Positions 16,107-24,299 of a stretch of 59,533 bases of DNA are shown here, piece by piece. The notes beneath the pieces are model-generated. The model was not told where the DNA came from. It made no database searches and saw nothing but the letters and a program-made list of their open reading frames with translations. Every line of letters begins with the position of its first letter. Position 1 is the first letter of the stretch. Source of the stretch: Methylococcaceae bacterium UBA662 (GTDB taxonomy: Bacteria; Pseudomonadota; Gammaproteobacteria; Methylococcales; Methylomonadaceae); NCBI GenBank assembly GCA_002299425.1, contig DBNW01000053.1:142820-202352 (forward strand), given 5' to 3'. The position numbers and the translations under genes are program-made.

Positions 16107-17476
16107 TAGTATTTTCCCTCTTCCATTCCAGATTGCTTGCTACCGTCTTTTGATATATCCGACAATCTCGGCTCTGGCAGTATCAAAGGTGGAAAGCCGT
16201 TGAAAATGCGCCATAGTTCATAACCTAAGGTGACTCTTCCCAACAACACCCAACCGTTGGCACGCACCCCTTGACGCAAAAACCGAACCTCGGGCCAGGG
16301 AATGTCATCAGGGTCTGGCGTCACCACTACGCGAAAACGCCCCATACCGTCGTCTGTGGCATCAATTAATACCACGCGCCCGCCAAACGAACCAATGGAT
16401 AGCTCCGGCCAACCGGCAAATTGAATCGCCGGGTAGCCTTCAAATTGCAAGCGGACGCGGCTGTATGTGACAATCAACGGCAAATCGTTGCCGTCGACCC
16501 ACAATTCCACCGCTCGTTGGTCTGTATCGGGGACTAAAACCGCCAGAGCTTGGCCTGGTTTAAGCAACTCAGCTCCAGGGTTAGCTAACAAGCGCAGCAC
16601 TGTGCCATTTTTTGGGGAAACAACCACTTGATTTTGCTGACGAGCCATGCTGGTTTGCAGCTTCAATAAATCCGCCTTGACGTAATTTTGCTCTTCGATG
16701 GCCTTACTCAGCTCGGCCTGGGCTTTTTGCACGGATGCGGCTGTATCTGCCGCTAGCCTATCGGCATCGGCCTGAAATGCCGCCACTTCACTGGCAGACG
16801 CTTGAAAAACAGCCTTGGCCCGACCTAATTCGGTGTCGCGCTGAGCCATTTCCAGTTCCGATAATTCAAAAGTCCGCACTGAGGCTAAGCCTTTGTCACG
16901 CAAAATCTGTTGCCGGGACAGGTTGAGGGCGGCGGTCTTCTGCGCTGCTTGGCCTGCAATAACGGACTGCTCGGCAGCCAGTTTCCGTTCCTTGGCCATC
17001 TCCACTCTTGACTTAGCCGCGTTTAGGGCCTGCGGCCTGGCTTGCTCGGCCATCAAGAGTTGTTCCTGCTGCGTCTGTACGCGGTGGTCAACGGCTATTT
17101 TTCTAGCCAATAAGGTTTGTTGTTCGGCATACAAACGCTGCAACAAAAAGGGGTCATTGTCCGCCACTTCTGCCAGCACATCGCCGGCTTTGACCACCGC
17201 ACCCTCTCGGATATACCAGCGGGATACGCGGCCCTCAACCGGGGTACTAATGACTTGTTGGCGCTCGGCCGGCACATAAGCCACCACCCGTCCGACTCCG
17301 CGAATGTTTTGTTGCCAAGGCGTCACCATAAAACCTATCACTAACAAAACCAACACCACGCCCAGCATTCTCGCGAACCACTGCGCCCAGGGCCAGGTTT
17401 CTGTCCGTGCTAAGGCCTTTTTTAAAGTCAGGTGCGCATAAACATCGTGTTCCTCGCCACCGCCTCCCGCACTCAT
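16106..17476 (-). CDS. HlyD-family periplasmic adaptor of exporter operon
   Basis: From the ATG at 17476 (4-base overlap ATGA with the ABC gene) the protein has 456 residues. A single inner-membrane helix lies near residues 36-55 ('MLGVVLVLLVIGFMVTPW'). The lipoyl half 'VISTPVEGRVSRWYIREGAVVKAGDVLAEV' and its partner 'VVSPKNGTVLRLLANPGAELLKPGQALAVLV' surround a long coiled-coil hairpin (about residues 115-285). The beta domain follows. It should bridge the inner-membrane ABC-type protein and the TolC channel. An in-frame TTG at 17500 is possible but unlikely. Confidence 0.9.
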   Translation of the reverse strand: MSAGGGGEEHDVYAHLTLKKALARTETWPWAQWFARMLGVVLVLLVIGFMVTPWQQNIRGVGRVVAYVPAERQQVISTPVEGRVSRWYIREGAVVKAGDVLAEVADNDPFLLQRLYAEQQTLLARKIAVDHRVQTQQEQLLMAEQARPQALNAAKSRVEMAKERKLAAEQSVIAGQAAQKTAALNLSRQQILRDKGLASVRTFELSELEMAQRDTELGRAKAVFQASASEVAAFQADADRLAADTAASVQKAQAELSKAIEEQNYVKADLLKLQTSMARQQNQVVVSPKNGTVLRLLANPGAELLKPGQALAVLVPDTDQRAVELWVDGNDLPLIVTYSRVRLQFEGYPAIQFAGWPELSIGSFGGRVVLIDATDDGMGRFRVVVTPDPDDIPWPEVRFLRQGVRANGWVLLGRVTLGYELWRIFNGFPPLILPEPRLSDISKDGSKQSGMEEGKY

Positions 17477-19131
17477 GACTGAAACCCGTCTTCTTGCCAA
17501 ACACCTTCAACAATGCGGGCCTGCCGTGTGCAGCGGGCGATGACATCAGGGTGTTGGCTGATGACGACTAGAGTCCACGGCGCATCCTCGGCGAACAAGC
17601 CGTTTAAAACCCTTTTGAGGTAGTAATCGGTTACGATGTCGAGGACGCCATCAAGCAACAACAGCCTAGGCTTGGCCAGCATGGCCCTAGCCAGGGTCAG
17701 GCGCAGGCATTGTTCCTCCGTCAGCGGTGCGCCGTCGATACTCAGTTGGTGATGCAGACCGTCCGGTAAACTTACAATCGTATCTAACAGCCCTACTTGC
17801 ATTAAACAGTTGCGAACGGTTGACAAATCTAAATCCCGACCAACACACAGGTTATCTAAAATGCTGGCTTCATAGGGTTCTTCATTGCGCACCAAACGAA
17901 TGTTGTCCCGCAACTCGCCCAAATTAAGATCGCGCATGTCTTTCCCGTCAAGGCTCACATAGCCGCTGGCTGGGTGCTCAAAGCCGTACAAAATATCCAG
18001 CAAGCTGCCATAATTTGATCCACCCGTAATGACCACCCGGTCGCCTGGAACAAATTCAATGTTGACTTTCTTTAACCAGTCGGTTAAAGGCTGGTTTGGC
18101 AAAGACACGCCGTGCAAAACCAGATGGCAAGGCCGGTCTGATGGTGTCGGACTGGTCTTGTGCTGGACTTCTTGCGGTAAGTCCAGCAGATAGCCCAGTT
18201 TGTCCATACTGGCCAGTAAGGTGTAGTAGTTATCCATGGTTTTGCCCAGCCGAGCCAATCCGTACACCATGGCACTAACCACCAGTTCAGCGGCTATCAA
18301 TTGCCCCAAACTGAGCTGCATTTCTATTACCATCCACCCGCCCATCGCTAGCAGCAGAGTGTTAGCCAGGGTGTGTAGCACCAAGGCCCCGTTATTTTGC
18401 TGTGCCACAACGCGAAAATAGCGTTCGCAGGTATTCAAGTATTCAAGTGCCACTTGTTCGGTGCGTTTTTCTAGAAATTTTTTCTCACTCTTCCCCCTGC
18501 CCAAAACCAAATTGACGGATAAGGATTCCAGCCAGGCCATGGCCGTGTATTTGGCCCTAGATTGTTCCATGGCTTTCTGTGCGCCGCCCTTGCCAAGAAC
18601 CAGCAAGATAAACAAAATTGAGATGATCAAAAACATGTCAAAAGCCATCAACATAGGATGGTAGAACGCCAGCAGAATCATGCCTATTAACGTTTGTAAC
18701 ACATAGCCGACAGTCTCCAGTAACAGTGTCGCCGCGGCTTTTTTTAAAGAGATAACGTCTAAAAACCGGTTGGCCAGTTCCGGCAAATAGTGCTCGCGGC
18801 GCGCCTCATTGGTGGCGTTTTGCAGGTGTTTGGCAGATATGCCAAACAAACGTACAAACCCCCGCCGCTCCATCATTTCTACCACATAGAATTGCAAAGC
18901 TACCATGGTATTGCTGAAGCTAAGCAATACCAGCAACATCAAGGTCAGCACCAGCAAAGGCTGGAACAAATCACCAAAGGCAATCGAATTGACCAAGGCC
19001 TGTACCGCCACAGGCATAGCCAACGACATCAGGCCAATACCTACGCCATAAATCAGTAAAGTACTGATGTCCTTGTGTTCAAATTGAGCAAGTTGGCGTA
19101 AACGTTGTAACGGGTGCAAATGGGTGCTCAT
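17473..19131 (-). CDS. ABC exporter-type half-transporter with degenerate ATPase domain
   Basis: The 552-residue protein has the type I exporter layout: six-helix membrane domain (about 25-310) and a C-terminal nucleotide-binding fold (about 340-552). The ATPase is catalytically degenerate. The Walker A position reads GGSNYGSL (370-377) with the lysine and one further residue missing. The Q-loop glutamine is replaced (VRNEE), the signature is LTEEQ (470-474) instead of LSGGQ, and Walker B ends LLLLDG with glycine at 495 in place of the catalytic glutamate. A switch-region His survives (ISQHPD). It probably cannot hydrolyse ATP alone. It starts an operon with HlyD- and TolC-type partners. It may need a partner subunit elsewhere or act without ATP. 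Confidence 0.88.
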   Translation of the reverse strand: MSTHLHPLQRLRQLAQFEHKDISTLLIYGVGIGLMSLAMPVAVQALVNSIAFGDLFQPLLVLTLMLLVLLSFSNTMVALQFYVVEMMERRGFVRLFGISAKHLQNATNEARREHYLPELANRFLDVISLKKAAATLLLETVGYVLQTLIGMILLAFYHPMLMAFDMFLIISILFILLVLGKGGAQKAMEQSRAKYTAMAWLESLSVNLVLGRGKSEKKFLEKRTEQVALEYLNTCERYFRVVAQQNNGALVLHTLANTLLLAMGGWMVIEMQLSLGQLIAAELVVSAMVYGLARLGKTMDNYYTLLASMDKLGYLLDLPQEVQHKTSPTPSDRPCHLVLHGVSLPNQPLTDWLKKVNIEFVPGDRVVITGGSNYGSLLDILYGFEHPASGYVSLDGKDMRDLNLGELRDNIRLVRNEEPYEASILDNLCVGRDLDLSTVRNCLMQVGLLDTIVSLPDGLHHQLSIDGAPLTEEQCLRLTLARAMLAKPRLLLLDGVLDIVTDYYLKRVLNGLFAEDAPWTLVVISQHPDVIARCTRQARIVEGVWQEDGFQS

Positions 19132-19509
19132 AAATTTGCTGCAAACGGTGCTTTGAAGGTTGCGGTGTCAGTGCTTAACACCGACGACAGCAATGGTTTT
19201 TTTAAATGGATTAAAAATGGCAATGGCCAGGCTAAGTGGTTTTTAATAAGAAAAAAAATGAGGTTAGCAACTGAAAGCTAAGACTGGCCAGTTTTAGCCT
19301 TGAATAATCGACATTTCTGTACCTTTTTAACACCCGGACGCAGATACAGGCAACGAAAAGCCGTCAGCATAGGGTGATCACGGCTGCTATTTTGGGGAAA
19401 GCCAGTTTAATCGAATGGCCCTTATTCTCGGACAAAGCTTGCCGGGTTTCTTGCAGAAACCCGGACAAAAAATGCCGGTCGTGGCACGGGCTACCGACCG
19501 CGACTGCTT
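19132..19509. other. Intergenic region between xfp and exporter operon
   Basis: No convincing gene was found in these 378 bases. The half next to the exporter is AT-rich and probably holds its promoter (minus strand). The half next to xfp contains a strong hairpin, CCGGGTTTC (19442-19450) pairing with GAAACCCGG (19456-19464), placed 46 bases after the xfp stop. It lacks a clear T-run, so it is a possible but incomplete terminator. Confidence 0.5.
19442..19464 (-). terminator. Strong hairpin downstream of xfp
   Basis: A perfect 9-bp stem with a five-base loop lies 46 bases beyond the stop of the phosphoketolase gene. On the minus strand it is followed by CAAGCTTTG, so there is no proper uridine tract. 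It is listed as a possible terminator only because of position and stem quality. Confidence 0.4.
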
Positions 19510-21906
19510 TTAATAAGGCCAGCACCATTGATCTTCTTCGGGCCTGTCTATGCCATGCTGATGGGCGTAATTACGGCATTCAATTTGCAAACCCCTGAGT
19601 TTTTCTTTGGCATGTGCGCCAGCGACTTGCAGGCTGGGGATACGGTCAATGGCATCTATAGCTAGGCTGAAGCGGTCAATTTCGTTTTCAATGGCCAGTT
19701 CCAGCGGTGTGTTGATGCTGCCTTTTTCTTTGTAGCCACGGACATGCAGGTTTTTGTGGTTGTGACGGCTGTAGGCCAGTCGATGGATTAACCACGGGTA
19801 GCCGTGAAAGTTAAAAATAATGGGTTTATCTAAGGTAAACAGACTGTCAAAGTCACGGTCGGTCAATCCGTGTGGATGCTCGCCTGCTGGTACCAGTTTA
19901 TAAAGGTCGACGACATTGATGAAACGAATTTTTAATTGCGGGAAGCTCTCGCGTAATAAAACGGTAGCAGCCAAGGCTTCCTTGGTGGGGATGTCGCCCG
20001 CGCTGACCATTACTAAGTCCGGCTCCCCGCCCTCGTCGTTGCTGGCCCAGTCCCAAATGCCTATGCCTTTGGTGCAATGCTTGATGGCCGAATCCATATC
20101 CAAGTATTGCACGTGTTTTTGTTTGTCGGAGACGATGACGTTAATGTAATTGCTGCTTTTCAGGCAATGGTTAGCCACAGACAACAAGCAATTGACATCG
20201 GGTGGCAGGTAAATGCGGGTCACTAGCGGGCTTTTGTTGACTACCACATCCAAAAAACCCGGATCTTGATGAGTAAAGCCGTTGTGGTCTTGCCGCCATA
20301 CGGTGGAAGTGATCAATAAATTCAACGAGGACACCGAGGCGCGCCAAGGCACATCTTGGCACATCGCCAACCATTTCGCGTGCTGGTTGAACATGGAATC
20401 AATCACATGCACGAACGCCTCGTAGGTGGAAAAAAAGCCGTGGCGACCGGTCAGCAAATAGCCCTCAAGCCAACCCTCTAAGGTGTGTTCGGACAGTATT
20501 TCCATCACCCGGCCATCAGGGGATAGTTCGCCGCCATCGGCATCTTCCGGCAAATAATCGGCCAGCCAGGTTTTTTTGCTGGCTTGGTAAATATCATCAA
20601 GCTTATTGGAAGTGTTTTCATCCGGGCCGAAGACGCGGAAATTGGCCATATTGCCAGCCATGATGTCGCGCAGGAATTTGCCGAGCGGACGGGTGTTTTC
20701 GGCCGTTACTTTGCCAGGTGCTTCCAGAGCCAACGCATAATCCCTGAAATCAGGCAGTTTGAGCATTTTTCGCAACAGGCCACCGTTGGCATGTGGGTTC
20801 GCGCTCATGCGCTGTATGCCTTTGGGTGCGAGGGCTTTGAGTTCCGGGAGTAATGTGCCGTCGTTGTCAAATAACGTTTCGGGTTTGTAGCTGCGTAGCC
20901 AGTCTTCCAATTGTTGCAGATGGGCAGGGTTGTTTTTCAAGTTGGACAAAGGTACTTGATGCGAACGCCAAAAACCTTCCATCTTGCGGCCATCGACTTC
21001 TTTAGGGCACGTCCAGCCTTTGGGGCTGCGCAGAACTATCATAGGCCAGAGCGGCCGATTAGCGATGCCGGTGCGACGGGCTTGCTCTTGAACTTTGCGG
21101 ATCTCCACGATGCACTGTTCAAGCACACCCGCCATCAATTGGTGCATTGTTTTAGGGTCATCACCCTCGACAAAATAAGGCGTGTACCCGTAGCCTTTAA
21201 ACAAGTTTTCTAACTCTGTATGAGGTATGCGCGACAACAGTGTCGGATTGTTAATTTTATAGCCGTTCAAGTGCAATACCGGCAACACCGCACCGTCGCG
21301 TATCGGATTAAGAAACTTGTTGGAATGCCAGGAGGCGGCCAACGGCCCGGTTTCCGCTTCGCCATCACCCACTACCACGGTGACAATTAAGTCCGGGTTG
21401 TCAAGCGCAGCCCCGTAGGCATGGGAAAGGCTGTAACCCAATTCACCGCCCTCGTGGATGGAGCCGGGCGTTTCTGGAGTGCAATGGCTGCCTATACCGC
21501 CGGGGAATGAAAATTCCGTAAAGAATTTCAGCATGCCCTCTTCATCTTCGCTCTTGTTGGGGTAAATTTCAGTATAAGTGCCTTCAAGATAGACGGGTGC
21601 TAATACGCCCGGTGCACCGTGGCCTGGCCCCGCCAAAAAAATAGCGTCCAGACCGTATTTGTTAATCAGGCGGTTCATGTGGACGTACACAAAGCTTAAT
21701 CCGGGACTGGAACCCCAGTGGCCTAGCAGCCGGCTTTTAATGTGTTCGGGCTTAAGCGGTTCTTTCAACAACGGGTTATCGCGCAGGTAAATCATGCCGG
21801 CGGCCAAATAGTTGCAGGCGCACCAGAAGGCATCAATCCTGTTAATTTCATCCACACCTAACGGTACAGGCACGGATGGGTTTGCTGATGGATCAAATGC
21901 AGTCAT
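19510..21906 (-). CDS. xfp: Phosphoketolase (xylulose-5-phosphate/fructose-6-phosphate)
   Basis: At 798 residues this is a full-length phosphoketolase. It cleaves xylulose-5-P or fructose-6-P with phosphate to acetyl-phosphate plus glyceraldehyde-3-P or erythrose-4-P, using thiamine diphosphate. Visible landmarks are 'WGSSPGLSFVYVHMNRL', the TPP-binding 'VVGDGEAETGPLAASWH', 'SPKGWTCPKEVDGRKMEGFWRSHQVP' (recognisable pieces), 'GPDENTSNKL' and the C-terminal 'NFHGYPWLIHRL'. GGAG precedes the ATG at 21906. In methanotrophs it shortens the route from RuMP-cycle sugars to acetyl-CoA. Confidence 0.97.
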   Translation of the reverse strand: MTAFDPSANPSVPVPLGVDEINRIDAFWCACNYLAAGMIYLRDNPLLKEPLKPEHIKSRLLGHWGSSPGLSFVYVHMNRLINKYGLDAIFLAGPGHGAPGVLAPVYLEGTYTEIYPNKSEDEEGMLKFFTEFSFPGGIGSHCTPETPGSIHEGGELGYSLSHAYGAALDNPDLIVTVVVGDGEAETGPLAASWHSNKFLNPIRDGAVLPVLHLNGYKINNPTLLSRIPHTELENLFKGYGYTPYFVEGDDPKTMHQLMAGVLEQCIVEIRKVQEQARRTGIANRPLWPMIVLRSPKGWTCPKEVDGRKMEGFWRSHQVPLSNLKNNPAHLQQLEDWLRSYKPETLFDNDGTLLPELKALAPKGIQRMSANPHANGGLLRKMLKLPDFRDYALALEAPGKVTAENTRPLGKFLRDIMAGNMANFRVFGPDENTSNKLDDIYQASKKTWLADYLPEDADGGELSPDGRVMEILSEHTLEGWLEGYLLTGRHGFFSTYEAFVHVIDSMFNQHAKWLAMCQDVPWRASVSSLNLLITSTVWRQDHNGFTHQDPGFLDVVVNKSPLVTRIYLPPDVNCLLSVANHCLKSSNYINVIVSDKQKHVQYLDMDSAIKHCTKGIGIWDWASNDEGGEPDLVMVSAGDIPTKEALAATVLLRESFPQLKIRFINVVDLYKLVPAGEHPHGLTDRDFDSLFTLDKPIIFNFHGYPWLIHRLAYSRHNHKNLHVRGYKEKGSINTPLELAIENEIDRFSLAIDAIDRIPSLQVAGAHAKEKLRGLQIECRNYAHQHGIDRPEEDQWCWPY

Positions 21907-22179
21907 GAAAATTCTCCAGTTTAGAGGGCGGGCGTAATTTTATTCGGCGTAACGTTTTATTTAAAATCGTTGTTGTTTAGTCTTTAGTATTTTTGGTAAG
22001 AAAGGCGACCATTCAGTGATGGCCGGAAAGCCTGCAGCAGCGACAACATACCTGCTTTGGGCACCAACGGCAGGCATCAAACCAGAGACAAAAACTGGGG
22101 TTTTTTCTCTAGGATGCGCCAAAAAACAACTAGGGCTCTTAGGTAGAGTAGCTTGAATCCTCATGCAAACGGACATTCA

Positions 22180-23628
22180 TTAGCTGTGTAACCACCGGAA
22201 TTTTTGTTCGCCAAACTCGCGCAAGGAGCTGATTAACTCTACGGATTGGTTTTCTAATTGGTCGAGAGTAGAAAAATAATCCTGGAAATTAATGGTTGCA
22301 TGGCCTTTTTCAGCGTCCAAAAAGGCGCGGCAATAGGCTTTCCAGCGGCATGACTGTTCATCAGTTAATGTGCTGGGGTAATTGCGCGCTTTGTACCTAA
22401 AGAATAATTCGGGCAGGCGTGGGTCGGAGAAATTGGCTTGCAATTTAGATAATTGCTCGGGGTTGGCCGAGCGTACCATCGCCATAGCCGGTTTGTCGTC
22501 GTCTGAGAAGAAACCACCGCTGTACAGGGCTAAATCAGGATCTTGTGATTTTTCTGTATGTTTAAGAGGCTCTGAATGAACGGCGGCTATTTTTTCGGGC
22601 AGATTCGCTGCCAATTTAATTTTCTGTAAGTTTTTCAGGCAAGCCGCCCAGTCGATGCCCAAACGCTCGGCGTCTTCGGCAGTCACTACAGAATCCGGGG
22701 CTAAAACCGGGCATTTGTTGGTGTGGATGGTTTTTAAAGGCAACCGCTCTACCCCAGCCGGCAAATCTCGGCGGGCAGTAAAAACCCTCGCTCTGACCTC
22801 TTCTACCGTCAAAGCCAGCATTGGTTCCGGGTCAACAGACAAATCGTAAACAATAACGCCATTGTTGTTTATCGGGTGTTTGCAAAGCGCGACTACTACG
22901 GCTAAATTTTTCTTAACTGTCGGGTATCTGCCTGAAACATGGACAACCGGTTGCAAGCTACCTAATCGCAATAACCGCAAGGCTTCCTGTTTGCCTCTGT
23001 GTGCCAACAAAAATTGGTACAACTTCGGCTGTGCTTGCCTTAGGCATTTTGCCATCGAAATGGTTGCGTAGACATCAGCAAGGGCGTCATGGGCCGATTC
23101 ATGGGCTATCCCATTAGCAACGGTGAGTTGATCCAGTCGTAAGGTAGGCAACCCGTCGTTGTCGACCGGCCAATGAATGCCGTCAGGCCTAAGTGCTCTA
23201 GCTGCCCGAATGACATCGAGCAAATCCCAGCGTGAGTTGCCATTTTGCCATTCCCGTGCATAGGGGTCATAAAAGTTTCGGTATAAGCAGTTACGGGTCA
23301 CTTCATCGTCGAAACGAATGTTGTTGTAACCGATGCCGCAGGTATTAGGTTGCGCCAATTGTTGATTGATTAAGCCGATAAACTCGGCTTCTGGCAGCCC
23401 TTTTTGGTTGCTCATTTGTGGGGTAATGCCTGTTATCAGGCAGGATTCGGGTTGCGGCAGGTAATCTAAAGGGACTTGGCAGTAAATGACTAAAGGCTCT
23501 GCAACGGCATTAAAATCTGCGTCGGTTCGGACACCGGCAAATTGCGCCGGCCTATCCCGTTGAGGATCGATGCCAAAAGTCTCGTAATCATGCCAATAAA
23601 AAGTCAAACCAACCCCACTACCCGGCAT
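22180..23628 (-). CDS. sbcB: Exodeoxyribonuclease I
   Basis: The 482-residue protein is a DEDD 3'-5' single-strand DNA exonuclease. Exo I motif 'WHDYETFG' puts the catalytic acids at D14 and E16; ExoII 'GIGYNNIRFDDEVTRN' and ExoIII 'HESAHDALADVYATISMAK' follow; the SH3-like and C-terminal domains complete the expected length (E. coli 475). It acts in mismatch repair and recombination and binds SSB. The ATG at 23628 lies inside the end of nqrM (11-base overlap), so its translation may be coupled to that gene. Confidence 0.96.
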   Translation of the reverse strand: MPGSGVGLTFYWHDYETFGIDPQRDRPAQFAGVRTDADFNAVAEPLVIYCQVPLDYLPQPESCLITGITPQMSNQKGLPEAEFIGLINQQLAQPNTCGIGYNNIRFDDEVTRNCLYRNFYDPYAREWQNGNSRWDLLDVIRAARALRPDGIHWPVDNDGLPTLRLDQLTVANGIAHESAHDALADVYATISMAKCLRQAQPKLYQFLLAHRGKQEALRLLRLGSLQPVVHVSGRYPTVKKNLAVVVALCKHPINNNGVIVYDLSVDPEPMLALTVEEVRARVFTARRDLPAGVERLPLKTIHTNKCPVLAPDSVVTAEDAERLGIDWAACLKNLQKIKLAANLPEKIAAVHSEPLKHTEKSQDPDLALYSGGFFSDDDKPAMAMVRSANPEQLSKLQANFSDPRLPELFFRYKARNYPSTLTDEQSCRWKAYCRAFLDAEKGHATINFQDYFSTLDQLENQSVELISSLREFGEQKFRWLHS

Positions 23629-23800
23629 GGCCTTCGGCTTCTAACTTTTTCCTCGCTTCACATTTTTCGACACACACGCATTCGCCTTTGTTGACTCCGC
23701 CGCAAGAGCCTTTAATGGCGCGCCGACCAAACACGACACCGACCGCCATAACGGCTACCACCACCAGCATAAAAGCAAAGGTTACTAAAAAATAATTCAC
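23618..23800 (-). CDS. nqrM: Na+-NQR maturation protein NqrM
   Basis: From the GTG at 23800 the protein is 60 residues: one N-terminal transmembrane helix ('FLVTFAFMLVVVAVMAVGVVF') and a short tail 'GRRAIKGSCGGVNKGECVCVEKC' containing four cysteines, which is the NqrM (DUF539) signature. NqrM is needed to insert the iron centre between NqrD and NqrE. It lies downstream of nqrF, separated by a DUF2845 gene; in Vibrio-type operons apbE usually occupies that spot. An alternative ATG at 23842 adds 14 residues without family match. Confidence 0.85.
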   Translation of the reverse strand: MNYFLVTFAFMLVVVAVMAVGVVFGRRAIKGSCGGVNKGECVCVEKCEARKKLEAEGHAG

Positions 23801-23842
23801 GGTTTTACCCCACTGTATTTCGTTGCTACCGGCAGTACGCAA

Positions 23843-24202
23843 TCAATTGCCACGACCGAGTGATTCGATGTAAGTCAGCCGACCATTTTCAAAGCGCAAA
23901 TAGTGCATTAAATGTCTGCGGCCGAAATTATAAATCCATTCTTCAACTTTTATTTCTCGAATACGTTGCTGCCCTATGCCGCTGCTAAAGTTTCGGCTAT
24001 GTATTCTGGCATTGGTGGCTTGGCTGACGTACTCACTATGGGTTTCAATGGATTCGGGTTGGCCGCATTTGTCGTAGACTTCCGCTTGGTAGTCACCGGT
24101 GGTGACCAATTCCCGGCCACAACGCAACATGGTTTTTGCTGACACCGGACCGGGGACAGCCAGACCAACTAAAATTGCACACACAGCCAGTTTTTTTATC
24201 AT
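23843..24202 (-). CDS. DUF2845 periplasmic protein
   Basis: This 119-residue protein has a signal peptide (about 1-22, 'GLAVPGPVSA') and the DUF2845 core 'MLRCGRELVTTGDYQAEVYDKCGQPE' (a paired-cysteine beginning), then 'EEWIYNFGRRHLMHYLRFENGRLTYIESLGRG'. Such proteins are small, periplasmic and of unknown function. Here it sits between nqrF and nqrM, transcribed in the same direction with a hairpin just upstream, so a link with respiratory complex assembly is possible but only positional. Confidence 0.85.
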   Translation of the reverse strand: MIKKLAVCAILVGLAVPGPVSAKTMLRCGRELVTTGDYQAEVYDKCGQPESIETHSEYVSQATNARIHSRNFSSGIGQQRIREIKVEEWIYNFGRRHLMHYLRFENGRLTYIESLGRGN

Positions 24203-24237
24203 GCCACCCTCTTAATGAAAGCTTAAACAGAAAGCAC

Positions 24238-24276
24238 CCCACCTCTAGGCGATTATCTCGCCTAAAGCGAGGGTGG
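24238..24276 (-). terminator. Hairpin between nqrF and DUF2845 gene
   Basis: TAGGCG (24246-24251) pairs with CGCCTA (24259-24264) across seven bases, and outer CCACC/GGTGG segments extend the stem with mismatches. On the minus strand it is followed by GTGCTTTCTGTTT, a moderately T-rich run. It may partly terminate the nqr transcript or mark an RNA-processing site before the downstream genes. Confidence 0.4.
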
Positions 24277-24299
24277 CACCACAGAGCAATGACATCGGC

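Noticed and set aside
19374..19598. Plus-strand frame at the end of xfp
   Set aside because: Overlaps the true xfp coding sequence on the other strand and has no ribosome binding site or protein-like pattern.
21961..22176. Short minus-strand frame between sbcB and xfp
   Set aside because: Starts right after the sbcB stop, no family pattern and odd composition; treated as chance. No other gene is seen in 21907-22179.
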